64,000 nt of DNA, taken from NCBI GenBank assembly GCA_031769625.1, contig JAUIMM010000582.1, forward strand, positions 823,501-887,500. The letters are read 5' to 3'. This DNA comes from Taudactylus pleione (lineage: Eukaryota; Chordata; Amphibia; Anura; Myobatrachidae). The translations under genes were made by a program, and so were the position numbers. The notes under the pieces are model-generated. The model saw only the letters and a list, made by a program, of their open reading frames with translations. It was not told where the DNA came from and did not search any database. Positions 1 through 9,970 of the stretch are shown here, piece by piece; within the stretch, counting starts at the first letter, position 1; each line of letters opens with the position of its first letter.

Positions 1-582
1 TATATATATTCCCTATTTATCCTCCTTGTCCCTCCTCCCTGTTATCTATTATACCTGTCACGGGCGATGTGTGAGACGCAGGGTAACTACAGAGACTGCT
101 ACAAATCATTGTAACATTACAGTTTAAACAAACAGTCGTCCAGTAATTCCTTATTCTAAAGCCGCCAGTCTCCTCTATAAATGACACTTTAATGAACATT
201 GCATAAAAATACAGTGAATACTAAGCCGCTTTTATCTCTTTCTGTTATGTAGGGAGAAGGAGAAGATACTGCTCCTGGGAAATTTACATATAATTATAAT
301 TTAGTAAAGCGTTGTAGGAGGAATTTAGACCCCATTTATAAATGTAAACTATTTCCTATTACCGTTGTAAGTTGAAGGTGATATCCTGTAGCCCTGCCCT
401 GTTTCCGGTATTAATGATTAAATTCTAGTTTATTTACCGGCTCTTGTATAACTGCCCCCACTTATTTTATGACAACATGATTACTGTAATAAGTGTAGAC
501 ATCACAGGGGGGGTTATTCCCATTCTGTGGGAGCACTGATTAGCAGAACAGGCGTTCAGATATAATCACAGATAGGCTACGC

Positions 583-736
583 CAGCGGTTCCCAAACTTG
601 GTCCTCAAGGCACCCTAACAGTCCATGTTTTAAGGATATGCATGCTTAGGCACAAATGGTTGAATAAAACGGAGGTACTAATTAAGCCACCAGTACTTAA
701 GCATGGATATCCATAGAACCTGGTCTGTTAGGGTAG
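583..736. mobile_element. hAT-type MITE, right end truncated
   Basis: It starts with CAGCGGTTCCCAAAC followed by TTGGTCCTCAAGGCACCCTAACAG and keeps the internal AATTAAGCCACCAGTACTTAAG region. The same family occurs complete at 28376-28548 and 29167-29351, where 8-bp target duplications are visible. Here the right terminus stops after CTGTTAGGG, so the copy has lost its last ~30 bases. Confidence 0.7.
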
Positions 737-875
737 TTCAGTAACACAGTGGAGTTCTCACCTCTTTCAGCACAACAATTCCGCAAAGAGAGACAATAGA
801 TTGTAACCCTTACTGACCACCAAACAGGATAGTCACCTCTGAGTACTGTCACATAGAGGCTGATTATTGGAAACC

Positions 876-1068
876 TGGGGGTCTAGTTACTAAGCAGTGT
901 TAGGAGACAGAGTGAAAAGTGATAAGGTACCAGCCAATCAGCTCCCAACTGTCATCACACAGGCTGTGTTTGAAAAATGACAGTTGGGAGGTGATTGGCT
1001 GGCACTTTATCACTTTCTTATCACTTTTCACTCTGTCTCCTAACACTGCTTAGTAAATAGAACCCCTG
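876..1068. mobile_element. Foldback MITE (long inverted repeat)
   Basis: The two halves are near-perfect reverse complements: TAAGCAGTGTTAGGAGACAG on the left against CTGTCTCCTAACACTGCTTA on the right, with AGCCAATCAGCTCCCAACTG and its complement nearer the centre. The AGCCAATCAGCTCC/GACAGTTGGGAG core recurs at 9540-9695 and 12433-12600, so these are related MITE families. It lies in the MED22 intron. Confidence 0.8.
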
Positions 1069-1476
1069 GAGTGTTGGTTGTAAAGAATGGTCCAGATCCT
1101 CCTATTTACCCCCACAAGCTCCATCTTGCCAGCTCCTGCCAGGCCCAGTAAGGTTTATAGGTCTGAAACTTGTTGAGAAAATTCAGTGCGTCAACAAGAC
1201 TCTTCCATTATGGAATTGATGCTTGGCTGTGATTTAAATGGGATATTGGCTGTAGGGGGTAGCATGTTTGCTATTTTTGTGGTCTATGCAATGAGCAATG
1301 TAACAGTCCTGTCTATGGACGTGGAAATGAATTCCTGCCGCTGATTTCTTAACGCTTTGCTTCTGTCTTGCTTTTTTTTTTTTTCTCTCTCTCTCTCCCT
1401 CTTCCTCTCTTGTCTTCCTCTCGCTGACCTGGACACTGTCTGTTTTCCCTGCTGGGCTTTGTGTTGTAAGCTACAG

Positions 1477-1663
1477 TGTGTGTGAGCCAAGCAATCTGCC
1501 GCTGTGCGACGCGTACATGATGAGGGACAGCCTCGACTCCTCTCCGCAGGATCTCTCCACCCCGCTGGTGTCCATAACGTCGGAGGCAAGTTCCACCGCC
1601 AGCCAGATACACACGTCTCCTCACCTGAACGGGCACGGTGCTGGCATGTTGGAGCACAGCTGA
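1477..1663 (+). CDS. MED22: Mediator complex subunit 22, terminal coding exon (partial gene)
   Basis: MED22 (Surf5) is a small head-module subunit of the Mediator co-activator of RNA polymerase II. Only its last coding exon is here: 187 nt, entered after a CTACAG acceptor with one base completing a split codon, then 61 codons to the TGA at 1661-1663. The peptide has CEPSNLPLCDAY, which aligns with CEANDLPLCEAY in the human C-terminal tail, then a Ser/Thr/Pro-rich low-complexity tail ending GMLEHS (human ends PTEHA). The coiled-coil core of the protein must lie in upstream exons outside the window. The neighbour SURF6 is downstream in the same direction, as in the human Surfeit cluster, which supports the call. 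The AUG-less frame and the upstream acceptor argue against a separate small gene. Confidence 0.88.
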
Positions 1664-2440
1664 GGGTAACCGGGAGCGCACCTCGCTTCACCGTGTAGAC
1701 CACGCTGGCTAGCACAAGAATATCTCCACTGGAGGGATACCAATCCTTTCCCACTCTAAGTTGCTCAGTTTCCTGGCTGATAATAACGTAGATGGCAGGT
1801 AAAACCGGATCAATGCGGGCACCAGTTTCGCAGTGGGGCGTATTTAGTAAAATAGTGCTATGATGCAAATGTGGCCCAATGATGTTTAGAAATTGAAAGC
1901 CGCGCTTCGATTATAGCCCGATACTGCACATCTTATTAAATAAGCCCCACTGTCTCTAATTGGCATATATTTGCTGGGACAGAATGGACAGTCTCCCATT
2001 AGGTGCTTTTAACCATCAGTACATGGAAGGCTTGGCGTCAGTAGATCGCAGAATATATTTTGGGACAGTATTATCCTAGTGACAGAAGAACCATGAGGAC
2101 AATTGCCATGTGTTACTGGTTTGCACGACAGCTGGAGATGACCAAAGATCTCCCGTCACATTAGAGGCAGCAATGTAATAGCTCATTCCCTCCGACAATG
2201 AGTCGGGTTTGGACTTGATCACGTTAAGCACTGAACTGGGTGAGTTTCCAGGCCACTTGGGTCAGAGGGGAACATTCAATGTTGTGTTGCGGGAATATTA
2301 GGTAGATGAATAGTTTATGTAGGAACCAGGTCGCCGACTTGTCTGAGGACGTCACGAGATTTAAATTGTATTTGTCTTGTAGACATGTTTGTGTATAAGC
2401 TTCGGATGGGGAAATAAAGAGTGTATTTGTAATTCTTGTG
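1664..2440 (+). other. MED22: MED22 3' UTR with candidate poly(A) signal
   Basis: Non-coding sequence follows the MED22 stop. The first canonical AATAAA on the + strand is at 2413-2418, so the transcript may end near 2435. An ATTAAA near 1935 is an alternative signal. No transcript evidence is available. Confidence 0.4.
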
Positions 2441-3529
2441 CGGGTTTACTAACTGCAGAAACATGTCAGGGCTTAGACTTGCTGGATATGAATCTGAGCG
2501 CCAAGCCGGCATTCACGCAAATGGTCGATGTTTTGTGCATGCGTCTGATTTGCTAAAAACTCGCACAGCGCTAGTGCGCAATGCACTGTAGTGGGCAGAG
2601 GCTATTTGGACGCACGGAGCCTTTCCAAGTGTTGCTTAAGTGTTGAGAACTCAAATGCAAGAATGGAGGCCATAATCTGACGGAGAATCTGCACCTAGCG
2701 TGGGGCAGATGCAATTTTCGATGGCGCGACCGATCTTTACCTCTAAAGACAGAGTGGGTGTCTCAGTCCTTGTACATTTAGACACAAGGATGTACACCAG
2801 CATACATTCGCATGTAGTTCTGAAAGAATGACAGACATCCGTTGTAGTTCTGAAAGAATTGACGCAAATCATTTCACATGATTTGTTACATTATATTAAA
2901 CTGATCATCACATCCTGAGGTTTGGTGATTGCAGGCTCTGTATAGGGTCTAGACTTGGTCATGTGTGCTAGGCTATAGCACCTGGTCTATCCAAGCATGG
3001 AACAGGTGAGCATTCTAATATTCACTAATACATAGCAAACAGCTTATATATCATGCTAGCCATTTACTTTCCATATTCCCCTTTTTCTCGTATCCCTCCA
3101 TTAAATAAGATGAGATGCGTTGGGCGCCATTTTATCTGTAACATAAAAGATGGCGGCTGCTGGGTCCTTGGGAAGATAACGCTACATAAGATGCTGATTT
3201 CACATTTCACGCTTACAGGCGTCGGGGAAGTACAAGACTCGCAGTCCAACGTTAAACAAGATAAATATGAACCCTATTTATGATAAAAGATCATCACCTG
3301 TGACCAGACATTACATCGGTACTTTCAATATATGGGGTGAAGATATATGTACAGGATGTTACTAATGCAATGACATAACATTATACATTAAATTCTGCAG
3401 GTACATGCACTAATTACAGAGGTAATATGGGTAAGAGGCGCAATTTCTTCTTATGTGATCACAAAAAAAATAAAAACATTTCCAGCGACTACTGTGACCA
3501 AAATGCTGTACAAAAATAATTTATTAAGC
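2441..3529. other. Intergenic, nothing identified
   Basis: There are only short, unsupported open frames. I saw no conserved motif, clear repeat or RNA gene. Confidence 0.6.
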
Positions 3530-3803
3530 TGCGCACACACAAGGGAAAAATGAACGAAAATAGTTTCCTAAAATCGTTAATTTACTAAATGTAATGAACG
3601 ATTTTTTTTTTTTAACTACAAACGATTTTGGCATACTCCCTTACTGAAAATCGTTGGTCAGTCTGACTGAACTACAAATGTGAACGCGCATGAACGATAA
3701 TCGTTCATCATTTTAACTCAGAAAGTGAATGATTTTTTCCACAATTGAACGATAAACGATATCGTTAATCGTTCAAAAAATCGTTGTGTGTGTGTGTGTG
3801 CAC
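3530..3803. mobile_element. MITE with ATCGTT-rich inverted repeats
   Basis: The ends are GCACACACAAGG and TTGTGTGTGTG. The interior is full of AACGAT/ATCGTT motifs in both orientations (for example GAACGATAATCGTTC and AACGATATCGTTAATCG). It resembles the AACGATATCGTT element at 28549-28811. It has no coding capacity. Confidence 0.55.
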
Positions 3804-3805
3804 CT

Positions 3806-4000
3806 TTATTATTTATTACCAGTTATTTATATAGCGTACACATATTCCGCAGCGCTTTACAGAGAATTTGGCCATTCACATCAGTCCCTGCCCCAGTGGA
3901 GCTTACAATCTATATTCCCTACCACATGTACACACACACACACACTCTATGGATAATTTGCTGTGAGGCAGTAACGCTAACCATGACACCGTCTGTGCAT
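3806..4000 (-). mobile_element. tRNA-derived SINE, internally deleted copy
   Basis: It contains TTACCAGTTATTTATATAGCG, CCGCAGCGCTTTACAGAGAA, CATTCACATCAGTCCCTGCC and then GTGAGGCAGTAACGCTAACC, matching the fuller copy at 60244-60594. The middle part and the B-box segment seen in the full copy are missing. The tRNA-like head is at the right, so the element reads on the minus strand. Confidence 0.7.
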
Positions 4001-4540
4001 CACAAAATAACGGGTGTAGTCCCCCTCCCACTGATGAAAGGCCAGCATCCAGGGTCTCCGACCAGTCCCCCATGTGCTCACCACTGCCCACTTTCTTCAT
4101 GCAGGCCTCGGCCGTTGGGCAGGAGTGTGGGCGCTGCGGCAGACATGACTGGACTCTTGCCGCTGCTGCTGTCCCATTTTATTTCTCAGACAACAGTCAG
4201 AGGGTCCCGATTTAGATTCGTCAGTCAGACGCAGACGTGGCCGCATTGCAGGCTCAGAGAGGCCCATGTCCGTCTGTATTCAGACTTGGCCACATTACTT
4301 CTATCCATCTGATTTTGAAAGTAGCCACCGTCACTATTGGTGCGTATTTGCACCAGTCCTGTCCTTTGTGCAGGTGATCCCCTGCAATCAGGCGGATCTC
4401 TGAGCGCGGTCACCTCTACCCAGCTGACCTCCAGCTACACCCTCACAGCCGCAAGGGCATAGCCTGTAGTTGCTCAAATTGCACAAGGTCAGCTATGAAT
4501 ATAGAAAGTTCCATCTGCAAAATGTGTTATCCAACAAGAA
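4001..4540. other. Intergenic, nothing identified
   Basis: No gene, RNA or clear repeat seen. Short open frames run across it in both strands without recognisable content. Confidence 0.55.
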
Positions 4541-4935
4541 CATGCTGGCTGCGGGGGAGCGTGCATGCTGGCTGCGGGGGAGCGTGCATGCTGGCTGCGG
4601 GGGAGCGTGCATGCTGGCTGCGGGGGAGTGTTCGGGGAGCGTGCATGCTGGCTGCGGGAGTGTACCGGGGGCGTGCATGCTGGCTGCGGGAGTGTGCGGG
4701 GAGCGTGCATGCTGGCTGCGGGAGTGTTCGGGGAGCGTGCATGCTGGCTGCGGGAGTGTATGGGGAGTGTGCATGCTGGCTGCGGGGGAGCGTGCATGCT
4801 GGCTGCGGGAGTGTGCGGAGAGCGTGCATGCTGGCTGCGGGAGTGTACGGGGAAGGTGCATGCTGGCTGCGGGGGAGTGTACGGGGAGCGTGCATGCTGG
4901 CTTTGGGGGGGTGCATGCTGGCTGCAGGGAGTGGG
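4541..4935. repeat. Minisatellite, GTGCATGCTGGCTGCGGG units
   Basis: About fourteen imperfect tandem copies, each built on GCATGCTGGCTGCGGG plus a GAGTGT(A/T/G)CGGGGAGCGT spacer of variable length. This gives unit lengths of roughly 22 and 33 bp. Because 33 is a multiple of three, open frames appear on both strands (Ala-Gly-Cys-rich). These are repeat by-products and not genes. Confidence 0.9.
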
Positions 4936-5120
4936 CAGGGAGAAGGACAGTTGTCCAGGTACATACAGGAACCCAGGTAAAATAAATATACTTATGCTGT
5001 TTGCCATCAAATCCATTATAATTATTGAATCCTATTATAGCAAATACAGACAGACATCGGGTTTTTAAAAAATGTCCAAGACGTATTCACATCCTATTGA
5101 GGGTGATTATAGTGGTAATC

Positions 5121-5628
5121 GGTATGAAATGCCACCGGCCGCATGGCCGGCGGTTCGATTCCCGGCAGCCCGACATCAGCAGAGTTCTGGGCAGCGGAAG
5201 CCCGACAGCGCTGGAAATCCCGATCGTGGATAGGTAAGTATTGTCTAACCCTAACCCTTCTTAGGGGTGCCTAACCCTAACCTCCCCCCCCAAGTGTCTA
5301 ACCCTAATCCCCCCTCTAAGTGCCTAACCCTAACCACCCCCTTCCCCGCTGCCTAACCCTAAGTCCCCCCCCGGGTGCCTAACTCTCCCTACCCCTAGCC
5401 TAACCCTCCCGGGAGGGTGCCTAACCCTAAGTCCCCCCCGGGAGCCCTAACCCTCGCCCCCCGCGGCGCCCGGAATCACTACGATCGGGATGCCGGGCGC
5501 CGGTCTCCCAGCGTCGGGGAAATGCCGGGCGTCTACATCTAGAGGCGCGGCATTTCACCCTTGCCGGGATATGACAGTCGGGAATCCGGCTGCCGGTATT
5601 TAAGCAGTCGGCTTCCCGATTGCATACC
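5121..5628. mobile_element. GC-rich MITE-like element carrying a telomere-like block
   Basis: The left end GGTATGAAATGCC and the right end CGATTGCATACC form a short imperfect inverted repeat. The interior has GGCATTTCACCCTTGCCGGG and CGGCTTCCCGATTG, which recur in the short fragment at 53994-54086, so this is a dispersed family. The central 200 bp are CTAACCC-like repeats. No target duplication could be fixed. Confidence 0.55.
5238..5455. repeat. Interstitial telomere-like (CCTAACCCTAA)n block
   Basis: About ten GCCTAACCCTAA-type motifs are spaced by C-rich spacers such as TCCCCCCCGGG. CTAACCCTAA is two vertebrate telomere units, but the spacing is irregular and never becomes a pure TTAGGG array. 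It lies within the element at 5121-5628. Confidence 0.7.
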
Positions 5629-5885
5629 TTATAGTGTGTAGTATTTATACAGCACAGAATAACCATCCTGATCTGCCCCATGTTGGCCCTTACTTTCCCC
5701 TGGGCTCCCTGTAGAAGAAGAATACAGGGTGAGGAAAGCACATTGCTTACCAACCACTATAGGCCTAGGGTGCGAGTTTGGCCAATGCCTGTTTTCCATT
5801 CATCAATGGTGATTTTTACACGTATTCTCCTTAATCATCAAATCGCCAGTAAGATATTACTATTACTACATTCTATAAGTGTTCC

Positions 5886-6150
5886 GCAGCGCCATACACA
5901 GGGTAAAACAGGACAGTACAAATAGCGCCATACACAGGGTAAAACAGGACAGTACAAATAGCGCCATACACAGGGTAAAACAGGACAGGACAAATAGCGC
6001 CATACACAGGGTAAAACAGGACAGGACAAATAGCGCCATACACAGGGTAAAACAGGACAGGACAAATAGCGCCATACACAGGGTAAAACAGGACAGGACA
6101 AATAGCGCCATACACAGGGTAAAACAGGACAGGACAAATAGTGCTATACA
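5886..6150. repeat. 36-bp minisatellite, about seven copies
   Basis: The unit is AGCGCCATACACAGGGTAAA followed by ACAGGACAGKACAAAT. Exactly 36 bp keeps all frames in phase, so open frames appear on both strands. The array begins directly after GTTCCGCAGCGC, which resembles the GTTCCGCAGCGCTTTACAG segment of the SINE at 60244, so it may have expanded from a SINE fragment. Confidence 0.9.
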
Positions 6151-6186
6151 CAGCCACTGATGCAATGTGCGCAAATTAAATGTACA

Positions 6187-6689
6187 GGGGGCCTGATTCA
6201 GCTTGGGTCGCAGTTGCTAATGTGTACGGAATCGGTCGATTGTTGCGTATTGCGCATACGTATGCATCGCAGTGCATGTGCGTGAACTCGCCATTGCGAA
6301 TGCACGGACTCCACGCAGGCCATTAGCAGATTGATTGACAGGCAGAGAGCGTTTGGGGGTGGTGGCAAGGGAAACGCAGGTGTGACCTGGAAAGTTAGCA
6401 ATTTGTGAGTAGGGTCTGACCTGCCGCAATGCTGGGTGTGGGGTGATGTCCATCGATGTTTCCGATGTTTGGGCTGCAATATTGGGTGTGGGGTGATGTC
6501 CATCGATGTGTCCGATGTTTGGGCTGCAATGCTGGGTGTGGGGTGATGTCCATCGATGTGTCCGATGTTTGGGCGATGTTAGCCCTGAGACAGCATTGCG
6601 AATGCAGCATTTGCATATATTCGCCTAAGACCTGCCTACAGAATTGCGCACAAGTTAGCAACTGCGATCCAAGCTGAATCAGACCCAGA
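6187..6689. mobile_element. MITE with GGCCTGATTCAG termini and an internal 50-bp triplication
   Basis: The terminal inverted repeats are about 35 bp: GGCCTGATTCAGCTTGGGTC on the left, and on the right GATCCAAGCTGAATCAGACC. Inside, a 50-bp unit starting TGGGTGTGGGGTGATGTCCA occurs three times in tandem from about 6431 to 6580. Members with the same outer motif are at 14041, 56009 and 61941. Confidence 0.8.
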
Positions 6690-6878
6690 GTCAGCTGAAA
6701 CCTGTAGCTGTCACTGGCTGTAAATGACGGCTCTAGGTCATCTGAAAAAAAATAAAAAAGCAGATGATTAGGGTCCAGGGGCTGAGAGCCCGAGGAGAAG
6801 GTGTAGCAGGTGTGCATGAGGAGGAGGTGAGGAGAACTGGAGGGAGGAGGGCCCTGCTCATGGAACTTACAGTCTAAA

Positions 6879-7027
6879 CTGCAGGGGTGGGCAATAAGCT
6901 GCCCTTAAGGTGTTCTTGAACTACAATTCCCAGCATGCCTTGCAATAGTTTTAGCATGGCAAAATGGCAAGGCATACTGGGATGTGTAGTTCTGCAACAG
7001 CTGGGAGGGCGCTAATTACCCACCCCT
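6879..7027. mobile_element. hAT-type MITE (CAGGGGTGGGCAA family)
   Basis: The ends are CAGGGGTGGGCAA and TTACCCACCCCT, with an internal imperfect palindrome (CCCAGCATGCCTTGC against GCAAGGCATACTGGG). The 8-bp duplication AGTCTAAA is at 6871-6878 and 7028-7035, as expected for hAT insertion. Confidence 0.85.
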
Positions 7028-7149
7028 AGTCTAAAGGGATGGGGGAGACATAAGGAGTGATCCAGTGTAAGGGGAGCTAAGGGCAGGAAGCAGGACTGAG
7101 GGAATTGGAGAGTGCAAAGGGGTGAGGTAAACTATGTGGTGACATGGTT

Positions 7150-8400
7150 AAGTGCACCGACTCTGTTTGACACAGGATATAGGTGCAGAGCTGTTAGACA
7201 TGGGATATAGGTACAGAGCTGTTAGACACAGTACTTACATGCAGAGCAATTAGACACTGGATATAGATGCAGAGCTGTTAGACATTGGGTATAGGTGCAG
7301 AGCTGATAGACACGGGATATAGGTGCAGAGCTGTTAGACACAGTACTTACATGTAGAGCTATTAGACACTGGATATAGATGCAGAGCTGTTAGACACAAG
7401 ATATAGGTGCAGAGCTGTTCGACACGGGATATAGGTTCAGAGCTGTTAGACACGGGATATAGGTGCAGAGCTGTTAGACATTGAGCTGTTCGACACAGTA
7501 CTTACATGTAGAGCTGTTAGACACGGGATATAGGTGCAGAGCTGTTCGACACGGGATATAGGTTCAGAGCTGTTAGACACGGGATATAGGTGCAGAGCTG
7601 TTAGACATTGAGCTGTTCGACACAGTACTTACATGTAGAGCTGTTAGACACGGGATATAGGTGCAGAGCTGTTCGACACGGGATATAGGTTCAGAGCTGT
7701 TAGACACGGGATATAGGTGCAGAGCTTTTAGACATTGAGCTGTTCGACACAGTACTTACATGTAGAGCTGTTAGACACAATATATAGGTGCAGAGCTGTT
7801 CGACACGGGATATAGGTTCAGAGCTGTTAGACACGGGATATAGGTGCAGAGCTGTTAGACATTGAGCTGTTCGACACAGTACTTACATGTAGAGCTGTTA
7901 GACACAAGATATAGGTGCAGAGCTGTTCGACACGGGATATAGGTTCAGAGCTGTTAGACACGGGATATAGGTGCAGAGCTGTTAGACATTGAGCTGTTCG
8001 ACACAGTACTTACATGTAGAGCTGTTAGACACTGGCTATAGATGCAGAGCTGTTAGACATTGGGTATAGGTGCAGAGCTAATAGACACGGGATATAGGTG
8101 CAGAGCTGTTAGACACAGTACTTACATGTAGAGCTATTAGACACTGGATATAGATGCGGAGCTGTTAGACACAAGATATAGGTGCAGAGCTGTTCGACAC
8201 GGGATATAGGTTCAGAGCTGTTAGACACGGGATATAGGTGCAGAGCTGTTAGACATTGAGCTGTTCGACACAGTACTTACATGTAGAGCTGTTAGACACG
8301 GGATATAACGCAGAGCTGTTAGACATTGGGTATAGGTGCAGAGCTGTTAGACACAGTACTTACATGTAGAGCTATTAGACAAAGGATATAAGTAGAACTC
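7150..8400. repeat. Compound minisatellite, GGTGCAGAGCTGTTAGACAC units
   Basis: Tandem copies of about 28 bp (GATATAGGTGCAGAGCTGTTAGACACGG and variants) are mixed with CAGTACTTACATGTAGAGCT units. Blocks of about 110-150 bp recur several times between 7420 and 8300, so the array has a second-level periodicity. No coding content. Confidence 0.9.
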
Positions 8401-8800
8401 TATTAGGCAATATGTAAGTGCACACTATATTACACTTCCTCTCACACATATTCTGGGACACTCGTTAAGGAAAATAATTATTTGGATATTTTCTCCAAAT
8501 GACCGTTTCTTCAAACGACCCATCACCTTGGGATGAAAGAAAGCATCAGGACCACCTTCCATATTAACAAACAACAACCTTACTCTACCCAACTCCCGTC
8601 AGCTGGTGCAAACTATCATCCAATTTAGTGGGAATCTGGGAGCATCTCTGGAAGTGGAACTGCTCAGCGTCACCAGTGAGCAATGTCTCTTCTGTCTTGG
8701 TAATTTTGCTCAATATTCATGATGCCCGGTGGCGTCAGGACGAGGCACATGGAAATCATGTTTGTCTCCGAGATTTTCACACAGTATTAGCAGCAGATAC
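8401..8800. other. Unique spacer between two related arrays
   Basis: Non-repetitive sequence separates two GTGCAGAGCT arrays. No gene or motif recognised. Confidence 0.5.
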
Positions 8801-9535
8801 AGTATGAGTGGTGACTATATAGGCACAGAGCTCTGTTAGACATGGTATATAGGTGCCGAGCTCTGCTAGACAAGATACATAGGTGCCGAGCTCTGCAAGG
8901 TACAGTATATAGGTGCCGAGCTCTGCAATGCACAGTATATAGGTGCAGAACTCTAAGGCACATTGTATAGGTGCAGAGCTCTGTAAGGCACAGTATATAG
9001 GTGCAGAGCTCTGCAAGGCACAGTATATAGGTGCAGAACTCTAAGGCACAGTGTATAGGTGCAGAGCTCTGTAAGGCACAGTATATAGGTGCTGAGTTCT
9101 AAGGCACAGTATATAGGTGCAGAGCTCTGTAAGGCACAGTGTATAGGTGCAGAGCTCTGTAAGGCACAGTGTATAAGTGCATAGCTCTGTAAGGCACAGT
9201 ATATGGATGCATAGCTTTGTAGACTCAGTATATAGATGCAGAGCTCTGTTAGACATAGACTATAGGTGCAGAGCAGTTATACAAGTATATAGGTGCAGAG
9301 CTGTGGTTCACACTGTCGAAATGTGCCTAGCTTTGTTAGACACAGTATTTTGGTGCAGAGCTATAATACAGAATATATTGTAATATATGTGCAGTGTTTT
9401 GTTATACACAGTATATAAATGCAGAGGTGTGTGTGACACAGCATTTAGGTGCAGTGCTGTTCGAGAGTATAAAGATGCAACGCTCTGCCAAACACAGCAT
9501 ATAGAAATAGGTGCAGAGCTTTGTTATACACACAG
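8801..9535. repeat. Minisatellite, ATATAGGTGCAGAGCTCTG units
   Basis: About twenty degenerate units of about 30 bp (GGCACAGTATATAGGTGCAG plus AGCTCTGTAA) share the GTGCAGAGCT core with the array at 7150-8400. Divergence rises toward the right end. One more unit survives at about 9700-9725, beyond an inserted MITE. Confidence 0.88.
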
Positions 9536-9697
9536 GGGCATATGTACCAAAGCTTGATGTGAGATAAAATTGTGAAATATAGATCACCAACCAATCAGCT
9601 CCAAACTATCATTTCTTAAACACAGCCTGCAAAATGTAAGTTAGAAGCTGATTGGTTAGTGCTATATATCTCACATCAAGCTTTGATACATATGGCC
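9536..9697. mobile_element. Foldback MITE inserted in the minisatellite
   Basis: Left GGCATATGTACCAAAGCTTG and right CAAGCTTTGATACATATGGCC are reverse complements. Nearer the centre are ACCAATCAGCTCC and GAAGCTGATTGGTTAGT. Minisatellite units flank it on both sides, so it inserted after the array formed. Confidence 0.8.
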
Positions 9698-9970
9698 ACA
9701 GTCAGTATAGGTGCAGAGCTCTGCATAAAGGAACAGCCTTGTGCACATAATCACATATTAGACCTCCAGCATCCCATCATGCTCCGCGCAGCAGCCGATC
9801 TATCTTACAGCAGCACCACAGAGATGTAACCAGTCTGCAGACCTGTGGAATCGATTGCAGAACGACGAGTCCCTCACTGAAGCGGAAGACTGTTTACTAG
9901 ATGATATCTATGCTCAGTTACTCTGGTCTGAGACTCCATGTGTTGGGGCTTCCTGCGTGGCTGTGACTGT
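9698..9970. other. Spacer with one residual minisatellite unit
   Basis: A single GGTGCAGAGCTCTG unit, then unique sequence without recognisable features. Confidence 0.5.

Larger units (their letters stand above)
1..1476 (+). other. MED22: Partial MED22 intron (last intron)
   Basis: This stretch lies upstream of the MED22 terminal exon and ends in a pyrimidine-rich tract and a CTACAG acceptor. I found no earlier MED22 coding exon in it; the preceding exon should lie off the left edge. It holds a hAT-like fragment and a foldback MITE, listed separately, and otherwise nothing I can identify. Confidence 0.7.

Noticed and set aside
1284..1868. Minus-strand frame of 194 codons opposite the MED22 exon
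   Set aside because: It is the antisense shadow of a coding exon and a pyrimidine tract (Arg/Lys/Glu run).
4470..5068. Overlapping Cys/Gly/Ala-rich frames on both strands
   Set aside because: Produced by the 22/33-bp minisatellite; both strands are open in several frames, as expected for a stop-free repeat unit.
5238..5455. A chromosome end or fusion point
   Set aside because: The CTAACCC motifs are irregularly spaced by C-rich DNA and flanked by a dispersed element; genes lie on both sides.
7150..9535. CRISPR-like array
   Set aside because: Repeats are contiguous and degenerate, without unique spacers, in vertebrate DNA.
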